DNA of 64,000 nt from Myxococcales bacterium (GCA_023898405.1 CP060221.1:2185501-2249500); one strand, 5' to 3'; positions 36,377-45,838 are shown, numbered from the stretch's first letter. Notes: generated by a model from the sequence alone, not told the origin. A program made the numbers and translations.

Positions 36377-36804
36377 CAAAGAGTTTGACAAAAAAATTCC
36401 GCCATTAAACCCATTGCTTGATGAGATGAAAAAATGGCTTGCACCTTATAGTGAAAAACCCCCGTTTTTAGCTATGCAAATATTTGAAGTACCTTTTAGT
36501 TTGTTCAATCAAAAAAACTAAAGTTGATGATTTACCATGGTATGGCAAGCTAGATGCAGAACTTTATGCAAACGTTCTAATGGATGAACATTTTGCTGTT
36601 GAATGCGATTAAACTTGCACGAATCAGATGCGTTAGAAACTGTTTTTGGGAATTTTTTTGCGCTAATCAGAGAAAGTATTTAACGAAGCATTTTTGGTTA
36701 ATTTGCTCCGTGATGAACAACAAAGTTTTTGCCAATATGCAGGATATGAGCTGCAGATTTTTTGTCCATCACAAAAAAAATTTTCTCAAAAACCATTCGC
36801 TTAA
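36376..36804 (+). pseudogene. multiply frameshifted gene remnant
   Basis: Four coding-like plus-strand segments follow one another in shifting frames. They are KEFDKKIPPLNPLLDEMKKW to about 36523, KVDDLPWYGKLDAELYANV to 36612, LHESDALETVFGNFFALIRE to 36683, and EAFLVNLLRDEQQSFCQYAG to 36804. Frame changes fall at an A-run near 36520, and near 36610 and 36680. The segments join into one ~140-residue sequence. The family is not recognised. The 5' end abuts the subtilase breakpoint, so the two remnants meet at a rearrangement junction. Confidence 0.5.
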
Positions 36805-36841
36805 TACTTTCAAAAAGCCTCTAAAAAGAGAGTGTCTAAGC

Positions 36842-37807
36842 TTAATCAAGTTTTTCTTTTTGAGAACGGTAAACAAAGGCATTGTAGGGACCAAAAGATA
36901 TAAACATCTTGAATAAAGGCCAAGTAAACACAGAGCAAGCTCCATAAGCATATCCTGAAGAACAGCTTATATCGGTGCACATGATCTCTTTGAGCCAGTC
37001 ATAATCAACGACCGACAAAAATCCAGCCGGATCTAAAATAATGATTTCCTGTTCTCGGTCGTTGATGGCAACGATATTTACATAATGTTGTTTGATTGCT
37101 GAAATTGGAAGAAGAATAGTGATCGGATTATTTTTATTTAATTCATTTTTTGTTATATCGATAAAATTAGCAAAATTATTTATTTTTAAGTGCTTAATAG
37201 TAATGTTGGTTTCATGACTCATTTTATTGAAATGATTAACCAAGTTATGAGGTAATATCCCTAATCCAAAGAAGGGATAGCTAAGCACTTTTTCTTGCCA
37301 ATCTGTATTTTGTTCATTCAATGTCCAATCTGCCATAGCAAGACAAATAGCCCCACACGCGACCTTATAAACATTGCCGTTATTCATTGTTTTTATCCGC
37401 TCATCAACTTCTTTATTAAAGTTTCTTTGGCGAAGCAAATAATTTATTTCTGGGTCTAGACTGATTTCTGCGCATTGACGAGGAAATTTTTCGGATTCGA
37501 TTATTTTTTTAATAGGGAGCGCAGGAAGGGTTTCCCAGTCATCGGATTCTCCTAAAAGTTGAAAGTCCTCAATGTTTAAATTCGGTGTAAAATATTCAAA
37601 AAAATCAAAAGCTTTTTTGGTGCCATATAATGGGCTTAAAATAGCGACAGCATTTTTTCTTGCTGAATTTGCTTTTAATAGCTTTATTTTTTCATCACGA
37701 GAAAGCTTAGCAAATGCTTGGTTAATCTCTTCGATAGTTTCATAAAAAGTCATTGAAAATATGTTTAAGTGATTAATCAATAGTGTAAATATGCATATTA
37801 ATTTCAT
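36842..37807 (-). CDS. secreted papain-like/C39-like cysteine peptidase-like protein
   Basis: A 321-aa protein with a short N-terminal hydrophobic signal (residues 1-18). A candidate catalytic triad is visible in C39-like order: Cys151 in VACGAICLAMADW, His241 in IKQHYVNIVAIND, and Asp259 in IILDPAGF. The spacing and the LDP motif after the His strand fit papain-like C39/BtrH-type folds, but there is no adjacent ABC transporter. It could be an exported protease or an effector-like enzyme. The gene is flanked by decayed genes on both sides. Shine-Dalgarno is weak. Confidence 0.55.
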   Translation of the reverse strand: MKLICIFTLLINHLNIFSMTFYETIEEINQAFAKLSRDEKIKLLKANSARKNAVAILSPLYGTKKAFDFFEYFTPNLNIEDFQLLGESDDWETLPALPIKKIIESEKFPRQCAEISLDPEINYLLRQRNFNKEVDERIKTMNNGNVYKVACGAICLAMADWTLNEQNTDWQEKVLSYPFFGLGILPHNLVNHFNKMSHETNITIKHLKINNFANFIDITKNELNKNNPITILLPISAIKQHYVNIVAINDREQEIIILDPAGFLSVVDYDWLKEIMCTDISCSSGYAYGACSVFTWPLFKMFISFGPYNAFVYRSQKEKLD

Positions 37808-37931
37808 TGTTATTCTGTTGATGTATTTGTTTTATAGGTGTATTTTAATGGCAGTTTTATGTTTGTAAATAGAGTATTTTTAAGTGTATTGTGTATGTGT
37901 TTAATTGTGGCTTGCCTTTATCTGATTTGAA

Positions 37932-38178
37932 ATGCTTAGTTCTTTGTATTACCACGAGCTTCTTTGGGTCCAAAAAATTATAGGCAAAGCTCCTTGGCTA
38001 CCAGGGGAATTTTCCAGTGCTTATGGCCGTGATTTAACCTAACCGCTCTACTCATCATGAATATGCAACCTATAGTAATGACCACGCTTTTTTTGCATTT
38101 TCTTCTCTTGGCGAAAAGAAAAACACAGCAATTTATTGTTTTTTTATAAAACTTGACAAATCGGGTGATGAGGGCTAG
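37932..38178 (+). pseudogene. short frameshifted gene remnant
   Basis: The first segment, from ATG 37932, reads MLSSLYYHELLWVQKIIGKA and on to GRDLT, then a stop. In another frame directly after, NRSTHHEYATYSNDHAFFAF leads on to LDKSGDEG and a stop at 38178. Both have coding-like composition. No family recognised. Confidence 0.35.
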
Positions 38179-38189
38179 TTGGCCGTATT

Positions 38190-38318
38190 ATGTTGGATTT
38201 TCTTATTTCACTAGCTAGCGCAGCTTTTTCTCTTATTGATGTGGTTTTTTGTGCCTGTACAGCCAGACGGCTCAAACGACAAAAAAATACATATTTGAAT
38301 GCCTGGCGTACTAAATAA
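38190..38318 (+). CDS. possible 42-aa membrane protein
   Basis: A short frame starting ATG 38190 encodes a hydrophobic stretch (LISLASAAFSLIDVVF), then a Cys-containing CACTARRLKRQ basic segment, ending WRTK. This is the pattern of a small single-span membrane protein. No good ribosome-binding site is seen, and it lies in a zone of decayed genes. The ~1 kb from 37808 to 38798 holds nothing else I would call a gene. Confidence 0.25.
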   Translation: MLDFLISLASAAFSLIDVVFCACTARRLKRQKNTYLNAWRTK

Positions 38319-38798
38319 ATGAGCAGAATATCTAGATTCCCTACTCATAAGTAAGCCCACAGGTGACATAAACGCGAATTCTTGCAAAGGTGACGTTTTT
38401 AAAAATCATTTTTTCAGAAAGTTCGCCATAATGCGTGAATAATCTTTTTGTAAATTTCACGGCATTTCTTAGAAGTACCTGATATGGGCTTGACCCTACG
38501 AAAATACGAGCACCAGAAGGGATTTTAGTATGTGCGCTGAAACATTGTCGTTCCATGAATAGCAAATAGGTTTAGCTTAACAAGGTTAAAAAAGTAGGTC
38601 TTCGTTTCGTAACCATAGCATATGCAGATAGCGATGAGTGGTAGCATGAAGCTGAGTCCAAAATTCTTAACTAAACCTCACGATCGAGACTATTTGAAAA
38701 TATGTTCTCAAAATAATTTTGAGCAATAAGTAAGTGCCATTATTGGTTTATGTCCACTATGCTGATTTCATGATTAAGATTTTTTAGCAGGACAAAGA

Positions 38799-40463
38799 AT
38801 GGATACCATACGACATATCAAAGCACCGAGAGGAACTGACATCACGTGTAAATCATGGGCGCAAGAAGCAGTAATGCGATGCTTGATGAATAATCTTGAC
38901 AGTGAGGTTGCAGAATTGCCTGAGGAGCTTATTGTCTATGGCGGTCGAGGAAAAGCTGCGCGTTCGTGGGAAGCATATGATGAAATTGTTCGGCAGCTAA
39001 AAATTCTTGACAACGACGAAACCTTGCTCATCCAATCAGGAAAAGCGGTGGGGGTGCTTAAAACTCATCATCATGCTCCCAGGGTTTTGATCGCAAATTC
39101 AAATTTAGTTGCTAAGTGGGCTACATGGGAGCATTTCGATGAGCTAGAACGCAAAGGGCTTATCATGTATGGGCAGATGACCGCAGGTTCGTGGATCTAT
39201 ATAGGTTCTCAGGGAATTGTGCAGGGCACCTATGAAACTTTTGCTCAGGCTGCCCGGCAGCACTTTAATAACGATGGCCATCTTAGAGGAAAAATTGTTT
39301 TGACCGCAGGGCTTGGGGGAATGGGTGGAGCTCAACCCTTGGCAGTCACTATGCTTGACGGAGTATGTTTGGCTATAGAGGTAGATGAAATGCGAGCGAA
39401 AAAACGGCTGCATAGCAAATATCTCGATGAGATTGTCTATTCGCTTGATGAGGCCATCGAACGGGCAAAAAAATATAAAGCATCTGAGGTTGGGCGCAGT
39501 ATTGCCCTCATTGCTAACGCCTGCGAAGTCTACCCTAAGCTCATCGAGAAAAATTTTATCCCCGATTTAATTACCGATCAAACCTCTGCTCATGATCCCA
39601 TGTATGGATATGTGCCAAAAGGATTGAGCCTTGAACAATGTGTGATCGAGCGCGAAAAAAATCCCCAAAGCTATCTCAAACTGGTAGAGCACTCTATGGC
39701 TCAACAGGTGGATGCCATGATTCGCTATCTTGATCTGGGAGTGCCGGTATTTGACTATGGCAATAATATTCGTGCTGGTGCAAAAAATGGCGGATGTGCT
39801 CGTGCATTTGACTACGATGGCTTTGTTCCCAAATATATTAGGCCGCTTTTTTGCGAAGGCATGGGGCCTTTTCGGTGGATGGCTCTTTCTGGAGATGAAG
39901 AAGATATTTTCAAAACCGATCACGCTATCATGGAACTTTTTTCACATAAAAAGTCATTGGTGCGATGGTTAAAGCTCGCCAAAGAAAAAATTTCGTTTCA
40001 AGGTTTGCCTGCTCGTATTTGTTGGCTCGGTTATAAAGAGCGACATTTAGCTGGATTAAAATTTAATGAGATGGTGCGCACAGGTGAGCTTAAAGCGCCA
40101 GTCGTCATTGGGCGTGATCATCTTGATTGTGGTTCTGTAGCAAGTCCTTTTCGTGAAACAGAAAAAATGCTTGATGGTAGCGATGCTATTGCTGATTGGC
40201 CAATCCTAAATGCTTTGAGCAACGCTGCATGCGGAGCTTCATGGGTGAGCTTTCACCACGGTGGAGGAGTTGGTATGGGCTATAGTCTTCATGCAGGGCA
40301 AGTGTGCGTAGCCGATGGTTCAAAAGAAGCCGATGCTATGCTTGAACGCGTGCTTACAGCCGATCCTGCTTTGGGAATTATGCGTCACGCCGACGCCGGT
40401 TACGAAAAGGCTTTACAGGTGGCAAAAGAAAGAGGCGTTGTTATTCCTATGGCGTGCCATTAA
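38799..40463 (+). CDS. hutU: urocanate hydratase
   Basis: A 554-aa urocanase, the usual length. It converts urocanate to imidazolonepropionate with NAD+ as electrophile, in the cytoplasm. Diagnostic stretches: YGGRGKAARSWEAYD, the NAD-binding GLGGMGGAQPLA, GRDHLDCGSVASPFRET with the active-site region, and FHHGGGVGMGYSLHAG. GCAGGA lies upstream of ATG 38799. The next step enzyme, HutI, lies downstream after an interposed lipoprotein gene. Confidence 0.97.
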   Translation: MDTIRHIKAPRGTDITCKSWAQEAVMRCLMNNLDSEVAELPEELIVYGGRGKAARSWEAYDEIVRQLKILDNDETLLIQSGKAVGVLKTHHHAPRVLIANSNLVAKWATWEHFDELERKGLIMYGQMTAGSWIYIGSQGIVQGTYETFAQAARQHFNNDGHLRGKIVLTAGLGGMGGAQPLAVTMLDGVCLAIEVDEMRAKKRLHSKYLDEIVYSLDEAIERAKKYKASEVGRSIALIANACEVYPKLIEKNFIPDLITDQTSAHDPMYGYVPKGLSLEQCVIEREKNPQSYLKLVEHSMAQQVDAMIRYLDLGVPVFDYGNNIRAGAKNGGCARAFDYDGFVPKYIRPLFCEGMGPFRWMALSGDEEDIFKTDHAIMELFSHKKSLVRWLKLAKEKISFQGLPARICWLGYKERHLAGLKFNEMVRTGELKAPVVIGRDHLDCGSVASPFRETEKMLDGSDAIADWPILNALSNAACGASWVSFHHGGGVGMGYSLHAGQVCVADGSKEADAMLERVLTADPALGIMRHADAGYEKALQVAKERGVVIPMACH

Positions 40464-40580
40464 GAGATGGTTTTTTAGATTTAAGCCTTGGATACAGAAA
40501 GCTTGCAGCGATTCGCTATAACTTAAATTAGCCTATCTCTGTTTAGTATTTGGCAATTACCGCATAAAGGACGGGATAAT

Positions 40581-41450
40581 ATGATTTTCTTTTTAATATT
40601 TTTTTTATTTATTGGTTGTTCACCTATAAAAAATGATTCACGTTCTACTTTTACACAGGTGTTAGCTAAAAATAATTTCTTAGATACTTCAGTGCTCGAT
40701 ATAAATTCTGGCTATTTTATAAATGTGAAAAAATCGAATATTTATAAAAAAATTTCAGGCTGTTATCCAAATGCTATATTTTTACAAGATTATCCCAAAT
40801 CAGGTATTTTAAAACAGGACTCATATCCATTTTTGGCAATTAAATTGCCTATAAGTTTTTATGATGTTTTACCTAATTCTGTGCAAAAACAAATTTCAAT
40901 GGAAAAAATAAGTAAAGACTTTATTGATATTTTTATAGTGGGTCAATCACTAAGCACTTTAGGAGAAAAAGAAGACCATAAAGATCAAGATTCATCTCAA
41001 TATACAACAGGTATTATGTCGCATACTTGGCTTGATACTGATGCCCCTTTAAATTTTGACGGTACTCGCTTACTCACCAGAGTGGATATAGGTGTGTTTG
41101 AAAACCAATTTGATGTTAGTTATGAAAATGAAATAAAAGTAGGCGCATTAAAAGATTTCGAAGTACATATACATGATTCTGTTTTATCACCTAGAACTGC
41201 GAAAATTAAAATAGATAGCAATAAATCTCAGTATTTTTATTCAGTAGTTATAGATAAAATAAATAAAGAAAATAAAAGAACAGCGATTACCCTTCATTTG
41301 CTGTTAAACAGTGATGATGAAGCTAAGTATTGGGATGTTTTTGATAAAGCACCTCTTAATTTACGCGAATTACTAAACAAACTAAGAATGAGCAGTTTGA
41401 AAGAGCAAATTCCGATCATAAAATTACTAGATCTGTTCAAAGAACGATGA
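40581..41450 (+). CDS. lipoprotein of unknown function between hutU and hutI
   Basis: A 289-aa protein with a short hydrophobic leader ending LFIGCS (lipobox IG-C at residue ~13). The mature part is beta-rich, with many Lys/Ile/Asn and a HTWLDTDAPLNFDGTRLL stretch. It is clearly more AT-rich in codon choice than the flanking hut genes. That and its position suggest insertion into the hut locus or a separate acquisition. No family recognised. Confidence 0.65.
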   Translation: MIFFLIFFLFIGCSPIKNDSRSTFTQVLAKNNFLDTSVLDINSGYFINVKKSNIYKKISGCYPNAIFLQDYPKSGILKQDSYPFLAIKLPISFYDVLPNSVQKQISMEKISKDFIDIFIVGQSLSTLGEKEDHKDQDSSQYTTGIMSHTWLDTDAPLNFDGTRLLTRVDIGVFENQFDVSYENEIKVGALKDFEVHIHDSVLSPRTAKIKIDSNKSQYFYSVVIDKINKENKRTAITLHLLLNSDDEAKYWDVFDKAPLNLRELLNKLRMSSLKEQIPIIKLLDLFKER

Positions 41451-41511
41451 GGTATGGATGTGTCGGTATTTGTGAAATGGAAATAAAGATTTACCTTGGC
41501 AGGAGATTTTT

Positions 41512-42717
41512 GTGCTTTTGATCAACAATATCAGCCAATTGTTGTGCATGGCGAATCATGAAAATGAGCTTGATCTCATTGAAGATGCGGCATTGCTCAT
41601 CGATGATTCAACTATTTTTTGGTGTGGTCCGCAAAAAGAGCTACCTCAGGTAATGGTGCACAATATTATTGATGCCGAAAAAAAAGTTGTAATGCCGGGG
41701 CTCATTGATTGCCATACTCATTTAATTTTTGCATCTAAACGAGCAGAAGAATTTTCCTGGCGAATGTCAGGTGAGAGCTACCAATCAATCATGGCAAAAG
41801 GTGGTGGCATTCAATCCACTGTTAGTGCTACGCGTAAGGCTTCTCATCAACAGCTCTTTGATTCAGCCCACGCATATCTCACGTCCATGTTGCATAAGGG
41901 CGTGACGACCATCGAGGCAAAATCTGGATATGGATTGAGCTCAACGCATGAGTTAGCCATGCTGCGTATTTTAAAAGAACTCAATGCATCACACGCCGTA
42001 GATATCAGCGCTACTTTTTTGGGAGCTCATGTTATTCCAAGCGAATATAAAGCCAACGCTCAAAGCTACGTGGATGCGATTATTAATGAGATGCTGCCTC
42101 AGATCGCTCATGAAAAACTGGCGGTAGACTGTGATGTTTTTTGTGAAAAGGGCGCATTCTCCATTGAACAGACGCGAACCATTTTTAAAAAGGCATGTGA
42201 TTTAGGTTTTGGTTTACGAGCGCACCTAGAGCAACTTTCTTATCAAGGCAGTGCTCAACTGTTGTTGGATTTTCCCATTAAAAGTATCAGTCATGGCGAT
42301 TTTTTAAGGGCGGACGATATAAAAATTATCGCTATGCACAATTGTATTGTTGAGCTTGTGCCCATTGCTGCACTTTTTCTGCGGGCACAACAATTGCCGC
42401 CGGTGCATGAGCTTGTCAATTCTCACGTGAAGCTTGCCATAGCTACTGATTTTAATCCGGGATCGGCGATGTGCAACGATTTGATTTTGGCTGCACGGCT
42501 GGCTGTCACATTGATGGAGGTTGCGCCAGCCAACGCTCTTAAAGCAATAACAGTTCATGCAGCGCTTTCACTTGGTTTTACTGATCGCGGAGTAATCGCT
42601 CCAGGGAAAAAAGCAGATATTTTGTTGACCCACTGTCATGATTGGAATGAAATTTTTTATGACTGGACCATGCATCCTGCGCGACTAACCATTAAAAATG
42701 GACAACTTACCAATTAA
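41512..42717 (+). CDS. hutI: imidazolonepropionase
   Basis: A 401-aa HutI of the amidohydrolase superfamily, GTG start with AGGAGA 5 nt upstream. Zinc ligands lie in DCHTHLIFASKRAEEF. The KSGYGLSSTHELAMLR segment, LGAHVIP, HLEQLSYQGSAQL and ATDFNPGSAMCND are all HutI signatures. It hydrolyses imidazolonepropionate to formiminoglutamate. Converges with a barrel-protein gene, overlapping 11 bp. hutH and the later steps are not in the window. Confidence 0.96.
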   Translation: MLLINNISQLLCMANHENELDLIEDAALLIDDSTIFWCGPQKELPQVMVHNIIDAEKKVVMPGLIDCHTHLIFASKRAEEFSWRMSGESYQSIMAKGGGIQSTVSATRKASHQQLFDSAHAYLTSMLHKGVTTIEAKSGYGLSSTHELAMLRILKELNASHAVDISATFLGAHVIPSEYKANAQSYVDAIINEMLPQIAHEKLAVDCDVFCEKGAFSIEQTRTIFKKACDLGFGLRAHLEQLSYQGSAQLLLDFPIKSISHGDFLRADDIKIIAMHNCIVELVPIAALFLRAQQLPPVHELVNSHVKLAIATDFNPGSAMCNDLILAARLAVTLMEVAPANALKAITVHAALSLGFTDRGVIAPGKKADILLTHCHDWNEIFYDWTMHPARLTIKNGQLTN

Positions 42718-43360
42718 ATCCTAAGCCTAGATTGAGTACTGGTATTGCCTGATGGACGAGAATTCCAACCAGGCTGTAGCTCATGGAATTTTTTTTCCAT
42801 GGAACAGCAAAGTCGATTGTTTCATAAAAGGGGAGATTCAATAAAACTCCCAGTCCGATATCAAGCCTTAATCCTGGAGCGCCGAAAGAAAAAGAATAGC
42901 CAACCTCAGGCTGGGCAAGTGCCGACAAAGCAAAATAATCGGGACTCATTGCTAATCCTAAACCGCCTCTCGCCAGAAAATATAGGCCCTCAAGCCCCGT
43001 ATTTTTAGGGCTAAATCGCATTCCCGCTAACATAAAAACTTCATGGTAGTTGGTCCAAAGTTTCATGACCCGCAAGCTACCTTTATCGGAATAGAGAGGA
43101 CCATTGTCATGATAGTTTTCATAGCGATAAACTAAACCAAAACTCAAAGCCTTAATATCATCGAGCCGAATTTGAGCATCAAAGTGGAAAGGAAGAAAGA
43201 CCAGTTTAGGAAATTGGGGGGATACAAAAATTTTGTTGGCGCTGTAAAAAGCCATGGTCTGAAGTCCATTAAAAGCTATCGCATAGCGGGCAGAGTCACA
43301 TTTTAAGGGAAAGCTTAAGGTAAAAAGGGCAAAAAATAAGGGCAATAAAGTTTTATACAT
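42707..43360 (-). CDS. predicted outer-membrane beta-barrel protein
   Basis: A 217-aa protein with a signal peptide (MYKTLLPLFFALFTLSFPL) and amphipathic strands. The terminal residues are LGLGFNW; the aromatic C-terminus is the typical outer-membrane insertion signal. No family recognised. 3' end overlaps hutI on the opposite strand. Confidence 0.7.
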   Translation of the reverse strand: MYKTLLPLFFALFTLSFPLKCDSARYAIAFNGLQTMAFYSANKIFVSPQFPKLVFLPFHFDAQIRLDDIKALSFGLVYRYENYHDNGPLYSDKGSLRVMKLWTNYHEVFMLAGMRFSPKNTGLEGLYFLARGGLGLAMSPDYFALSALAQPEVGYSFSFGAPGLRLDIGLGVLLNLPFYETIDFAVPWKKNSMSYSLVGILVHQAIPVLNLGLGFNW

Positions 43361-43435
43361 GTATTTCCTCAGATAATTATTAGAGTTTTAGCTCAATTTT
43401 TTGGTTCTCGCATGATTTGTTCAAGTAAAAAATAT

Positions 43436-44701
43436 TCATGCTCTTTGAAGTTTATCAACGATCTGTTGAGCTTCTAATACGTAGTGGGGATCAACAAAAA
43501 TTCTGTCTATCTGTGTGGGCACTTGATAGCGAATGAAAAGTGAAGAAAATTTTTCCAATTTTATGGGATCTTTGCGTGGCTCTTGGACAAAGAGCATCGA
43601 TTTAGAAGTATTAAAATAATGCGAAATAGAACTTTTGGAGTGGGTACTTATGACCTCGATGCCAGCCTTAGTGAGCGCTTGTTCAATTATTTGAGGCTGA
43701 TTGGGCGGGGGAATTTTGCTTGAGCTCAGCACTTGTTCAATCAGTAAAACATAGGGTTTTTTTTGAACGATGCGTTGTGCCCAGGAATTTTTGCTATGTC
43801 TTAAAGCCCACCATAGATCAACATCGTCAATGGCTAGATAATTTTCGATATCGCTTGGGAGTATAAACTCTTTAGGGCATTCACTAAAAAAATGGGCGAG
43901 CATTTTTTCCATAATGACCGGAGTATGATGTAGATAAACGCTCAAAAACATGTGATAGCGTGACAGTAAAAAATCTTCAAAAGCAAATAGGGCTCGTGCT
44001 TTAATAGCAAGATAAGCTTTTTTGTGGTCTATAATATAGAGCAGATTTTCAACTAACCAATCGCTATCGAATTTGCCGTAGTTTACTCCACAATAAAAAC
44101 TATCTCTCAAAAGATAATCCATGCGGTCGCAATCAATTTCGGAAGAAATAATTTGTCGAAGTAAAGGGGAGTAATCGATATTAGCAACAGCAAAAAAATT
44201 ATTTTGGGAATCCTTGGCAAGCAATGCGGCTACCATAATTGCCATGTCGCTACCAAAATTTTTTTTAATACATTCTGTGAGAGAAGAGTTTAAGATTATG
44301 CTCAAGCTATAGTCTTCGTGCTTTACTCGCTCGTTTTTTTTCGAAGTTTGAGATGGAGTTTTTAATGGCATCAACATTTCTGTTGTGTGAGATAGTGGCG
44401 GATGACCGACATCATGAAGCAGTGCGGCTAAGCGTACAACTTGGCGAAATAAACTGAGTGAAGTTTGATTAATCGTGCTTTTAGCCATGATTCTATCAAA
44501 CATTTTACCTGCAAAATTCATTGCCCCCAAACTGTGGGCAAAGCGTGTGTGGGTCGCGCCAGGAAAAGCAAAATCAGCAAAGCCTAGTTGCTTGATACCC
44601 CTTAGTCTTTGGAAAGCATGAGATTCAATGACAGCTCGTTCTTGAGAGTTTAGGTAAATAACGCCGTGGATGGGATCTCGTATTTGCGATGTTGTGGTCA
44701 T
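43436..44701 (-). CDS. HD-domain phosphohydrolase (SAMHD1/dGTPase-like)
   Basis: A 421-aa HD-superfamily protein. The N-terminus RDPIHGVIYL is the classic start of the SAMHD1-like group. It is followed by FQRLRGIKQLG, THTRFAHSLGA (His51, His56), and the HD motif LLHDVGHPPLSH (His96, Asp97, His100), with the final Asp in IDCDRMDYLLRD. Such enzymes hydrolyse dNTPs to nucleoside and triphosphate in the cytoplasm. C-terminal ~150 residues have no obvious motif. Confidence 0.88.
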   Translation of the reverse strand: MTTTSQIRDPIHGVIYLNSQERAVIESHAFQRLRGIKQLGFADFAFPGATHTRFAHSLGAMNFAGKMFDRIMAKSTINQTSLSLFRQVVRLAALLHDVGHPPLSHTTEMLMPLKTPSQTSKKNERVKHEDYSLSIILNSSLTECIKKNFGSDMAIMVAALLAKDSQNNFFAVANIDYSPLLRQIISSEIDCDRMDYLLRDSFYCGVNYGKFDSDWLVENLLYIIDHKKAYLAIKARALFAFEDFLLSRYHMFLSVYLHHTPVIMEKMLAHFFSECPKEFILPSDIENYLAIDDVDLWWALRHSKNSWAQRIVQKKPYVLLIEQVLSSSKIPPPNQPQIIEQALTKAGIEVISTHSKSSISHYFNTSKSMLFVQEPRKDPIKLEKFSSLFIRYQVPTQIDRIFVDPHYVLEAQQIVDKLQRA

Positions 44702-44796
44702 GGTATCGCCTCTTATAATTTAAATTCCTATATATTATTACTTTTATCTTCTGGTAAAAAAAGAGATGTTCAGTTTCATAGTAAAGTTTCAATCCC

Positions 44797-44978
44797 AAAA
44801 ATAAACTTCAGTTAATTTCTTCCTAGTCCTCGTTATCACTGCGGGCGTTCAGAAATTAAAGCTGCAGTTTATTCTTGGGATATGTTTTAAGGCTTACAAA
44901 AATAAACTTCAGTTTAATTTCTTCCTAGTCCTCGTTATCACTGCGGGCGTTCAGAAATTAAAGCTGCAGTTTATTCTT
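44797..44978. repeat. two tandem ~81-bp hairpin-forming repeats
   Basis: Copy 1 spans 44797-44876 and copy 2 spans 44898-44978. They are identical except for one extra T in the second and are separated by ~21 nt. Each begins with AAATAAACTTCAG and ends with CTGCAGTTTATTCTT. The arms are complementary over about 21 bp with one mismatch and one bulge, leaving a ~30-nt centre. The element fills most of the 387-bp gap before the DOT1-like gene. Confidence 0.9.
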
Positions 44979-45088
44979 GAGGATACGTATGAATATTTCT
45001 GTGTCTAACATCATGAAATCAGTTGTTTTATTGTATTATTATCAGCGGCTCGTAAAATATCCTTAAAGGTTTTTAATAAGGAGCACAG

Positions 45089-45709
45089 GTGACACAGCAA
45101 CTTTTAACTACTCGCACACTCATGAATAGAATTTATAAAGATCTCTGCGGTTTTGAAATTCCTTCGGAAGATAATCAGCGGGTGAAAAAAAGCAAAGGAT
45201 CACCCGTTTACGGCGAGATAAGACATGCTGCGCTCAATAAGTTATTAGCTTTTCTCAAACTTGATAAAAAAGATGTTTTTTATGATTTGGGCTCGGGAGT
45301 GGGGAAAGTTGTTATTCATACCGCGCTTACTACGCTGGTAAAAAAATCCGTTGGTGTTGAATTGTCTTTACTACGCTACAAAGAGGCATCCGTTGCTTTT
45401 GGGAGAGCATGCGAATACGAACCACTACTCAAATCGAAAATTACTCTTTTGCACAAAGATTTGATGAGTGTTGATCTAAGTGAAGCGACGGTCATCTATG
45501 TATGTTCCACAGCCTTTTCAATTAAATTTATGAAAGAGGTAAGTAAAAGATTGGCACAATTTACGCACCCCTTCCGCCTAGTAAGTCTGCAAGAGCTTCC
45601 CGATGAAAAGCATTTTCGCCTGCTTAAAATTTTACGCTTGGATATGAGTTGGATGCGCAGCACACCGGTACATATTTATGAGCGAAGATCAGCAAGTTCT
45701 CATGCGTAA
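45089..45709 (+). CDS. DOT1-like class I SAM-dependent methyltransferase
   Basis: A 206-aa protein, GTG start with AAGGAG 5 nt upstream. The motif DVFYDLGSGVGKVVIHTAL (about residues 61-79) and VGVELSLLRY are strikingly DOT1-like. Eukaryotic DOT1 methylates histone H3K79. Bacterial relatives act on unknown or other proteins. It is single-domain and short, with no DNA-binding tail. Upstream is the tandem hairpin repeat. Confidence 0.75.
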   Translation: MTQQLLTTRTLMNRIYKDLCGFEIPSEDNQRVKKSKGSPVYGEIRHAALNKLLAFLKLDKKDVFYDLGSGVGKVVIHTALTTLVKKSVGVELSLLRYKEASVAFGRACEYEPLLKSKITLLHKDLMSVDLSEATVIYVCSTAFSIKFMKEVSKRLAQFTHPFRLVSLQELPDEKHFRLLKILRLDMSWMRSTPVHIYERRSASSHA

Positions 45710-45838
45710 AAGCTAAGATTTCTACGATAAAACTAATTATGCAGATTTTTTTGTAGTTTGCTTTTAAACTCTTGGCTTGATTAATAAGCCACATTTTTGG
45801 CCTTGTTATTTTCTTGCTGAGCAAAAACGAAGCAGCTT

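Noticed and set aside
38341..38565. 74-residue minus-strand frame in the accessory gap
   Set aside because: No ribosome-binding site and no recognisable motif; may be another remnant but not supported.
44797..44978. Possible CRISPR array
   Set aside because: Only two copies, palindromic arms longer than a CRISPR repeat, and the whole element is duplicated rather than repeats around variable spacers; no cas genes.
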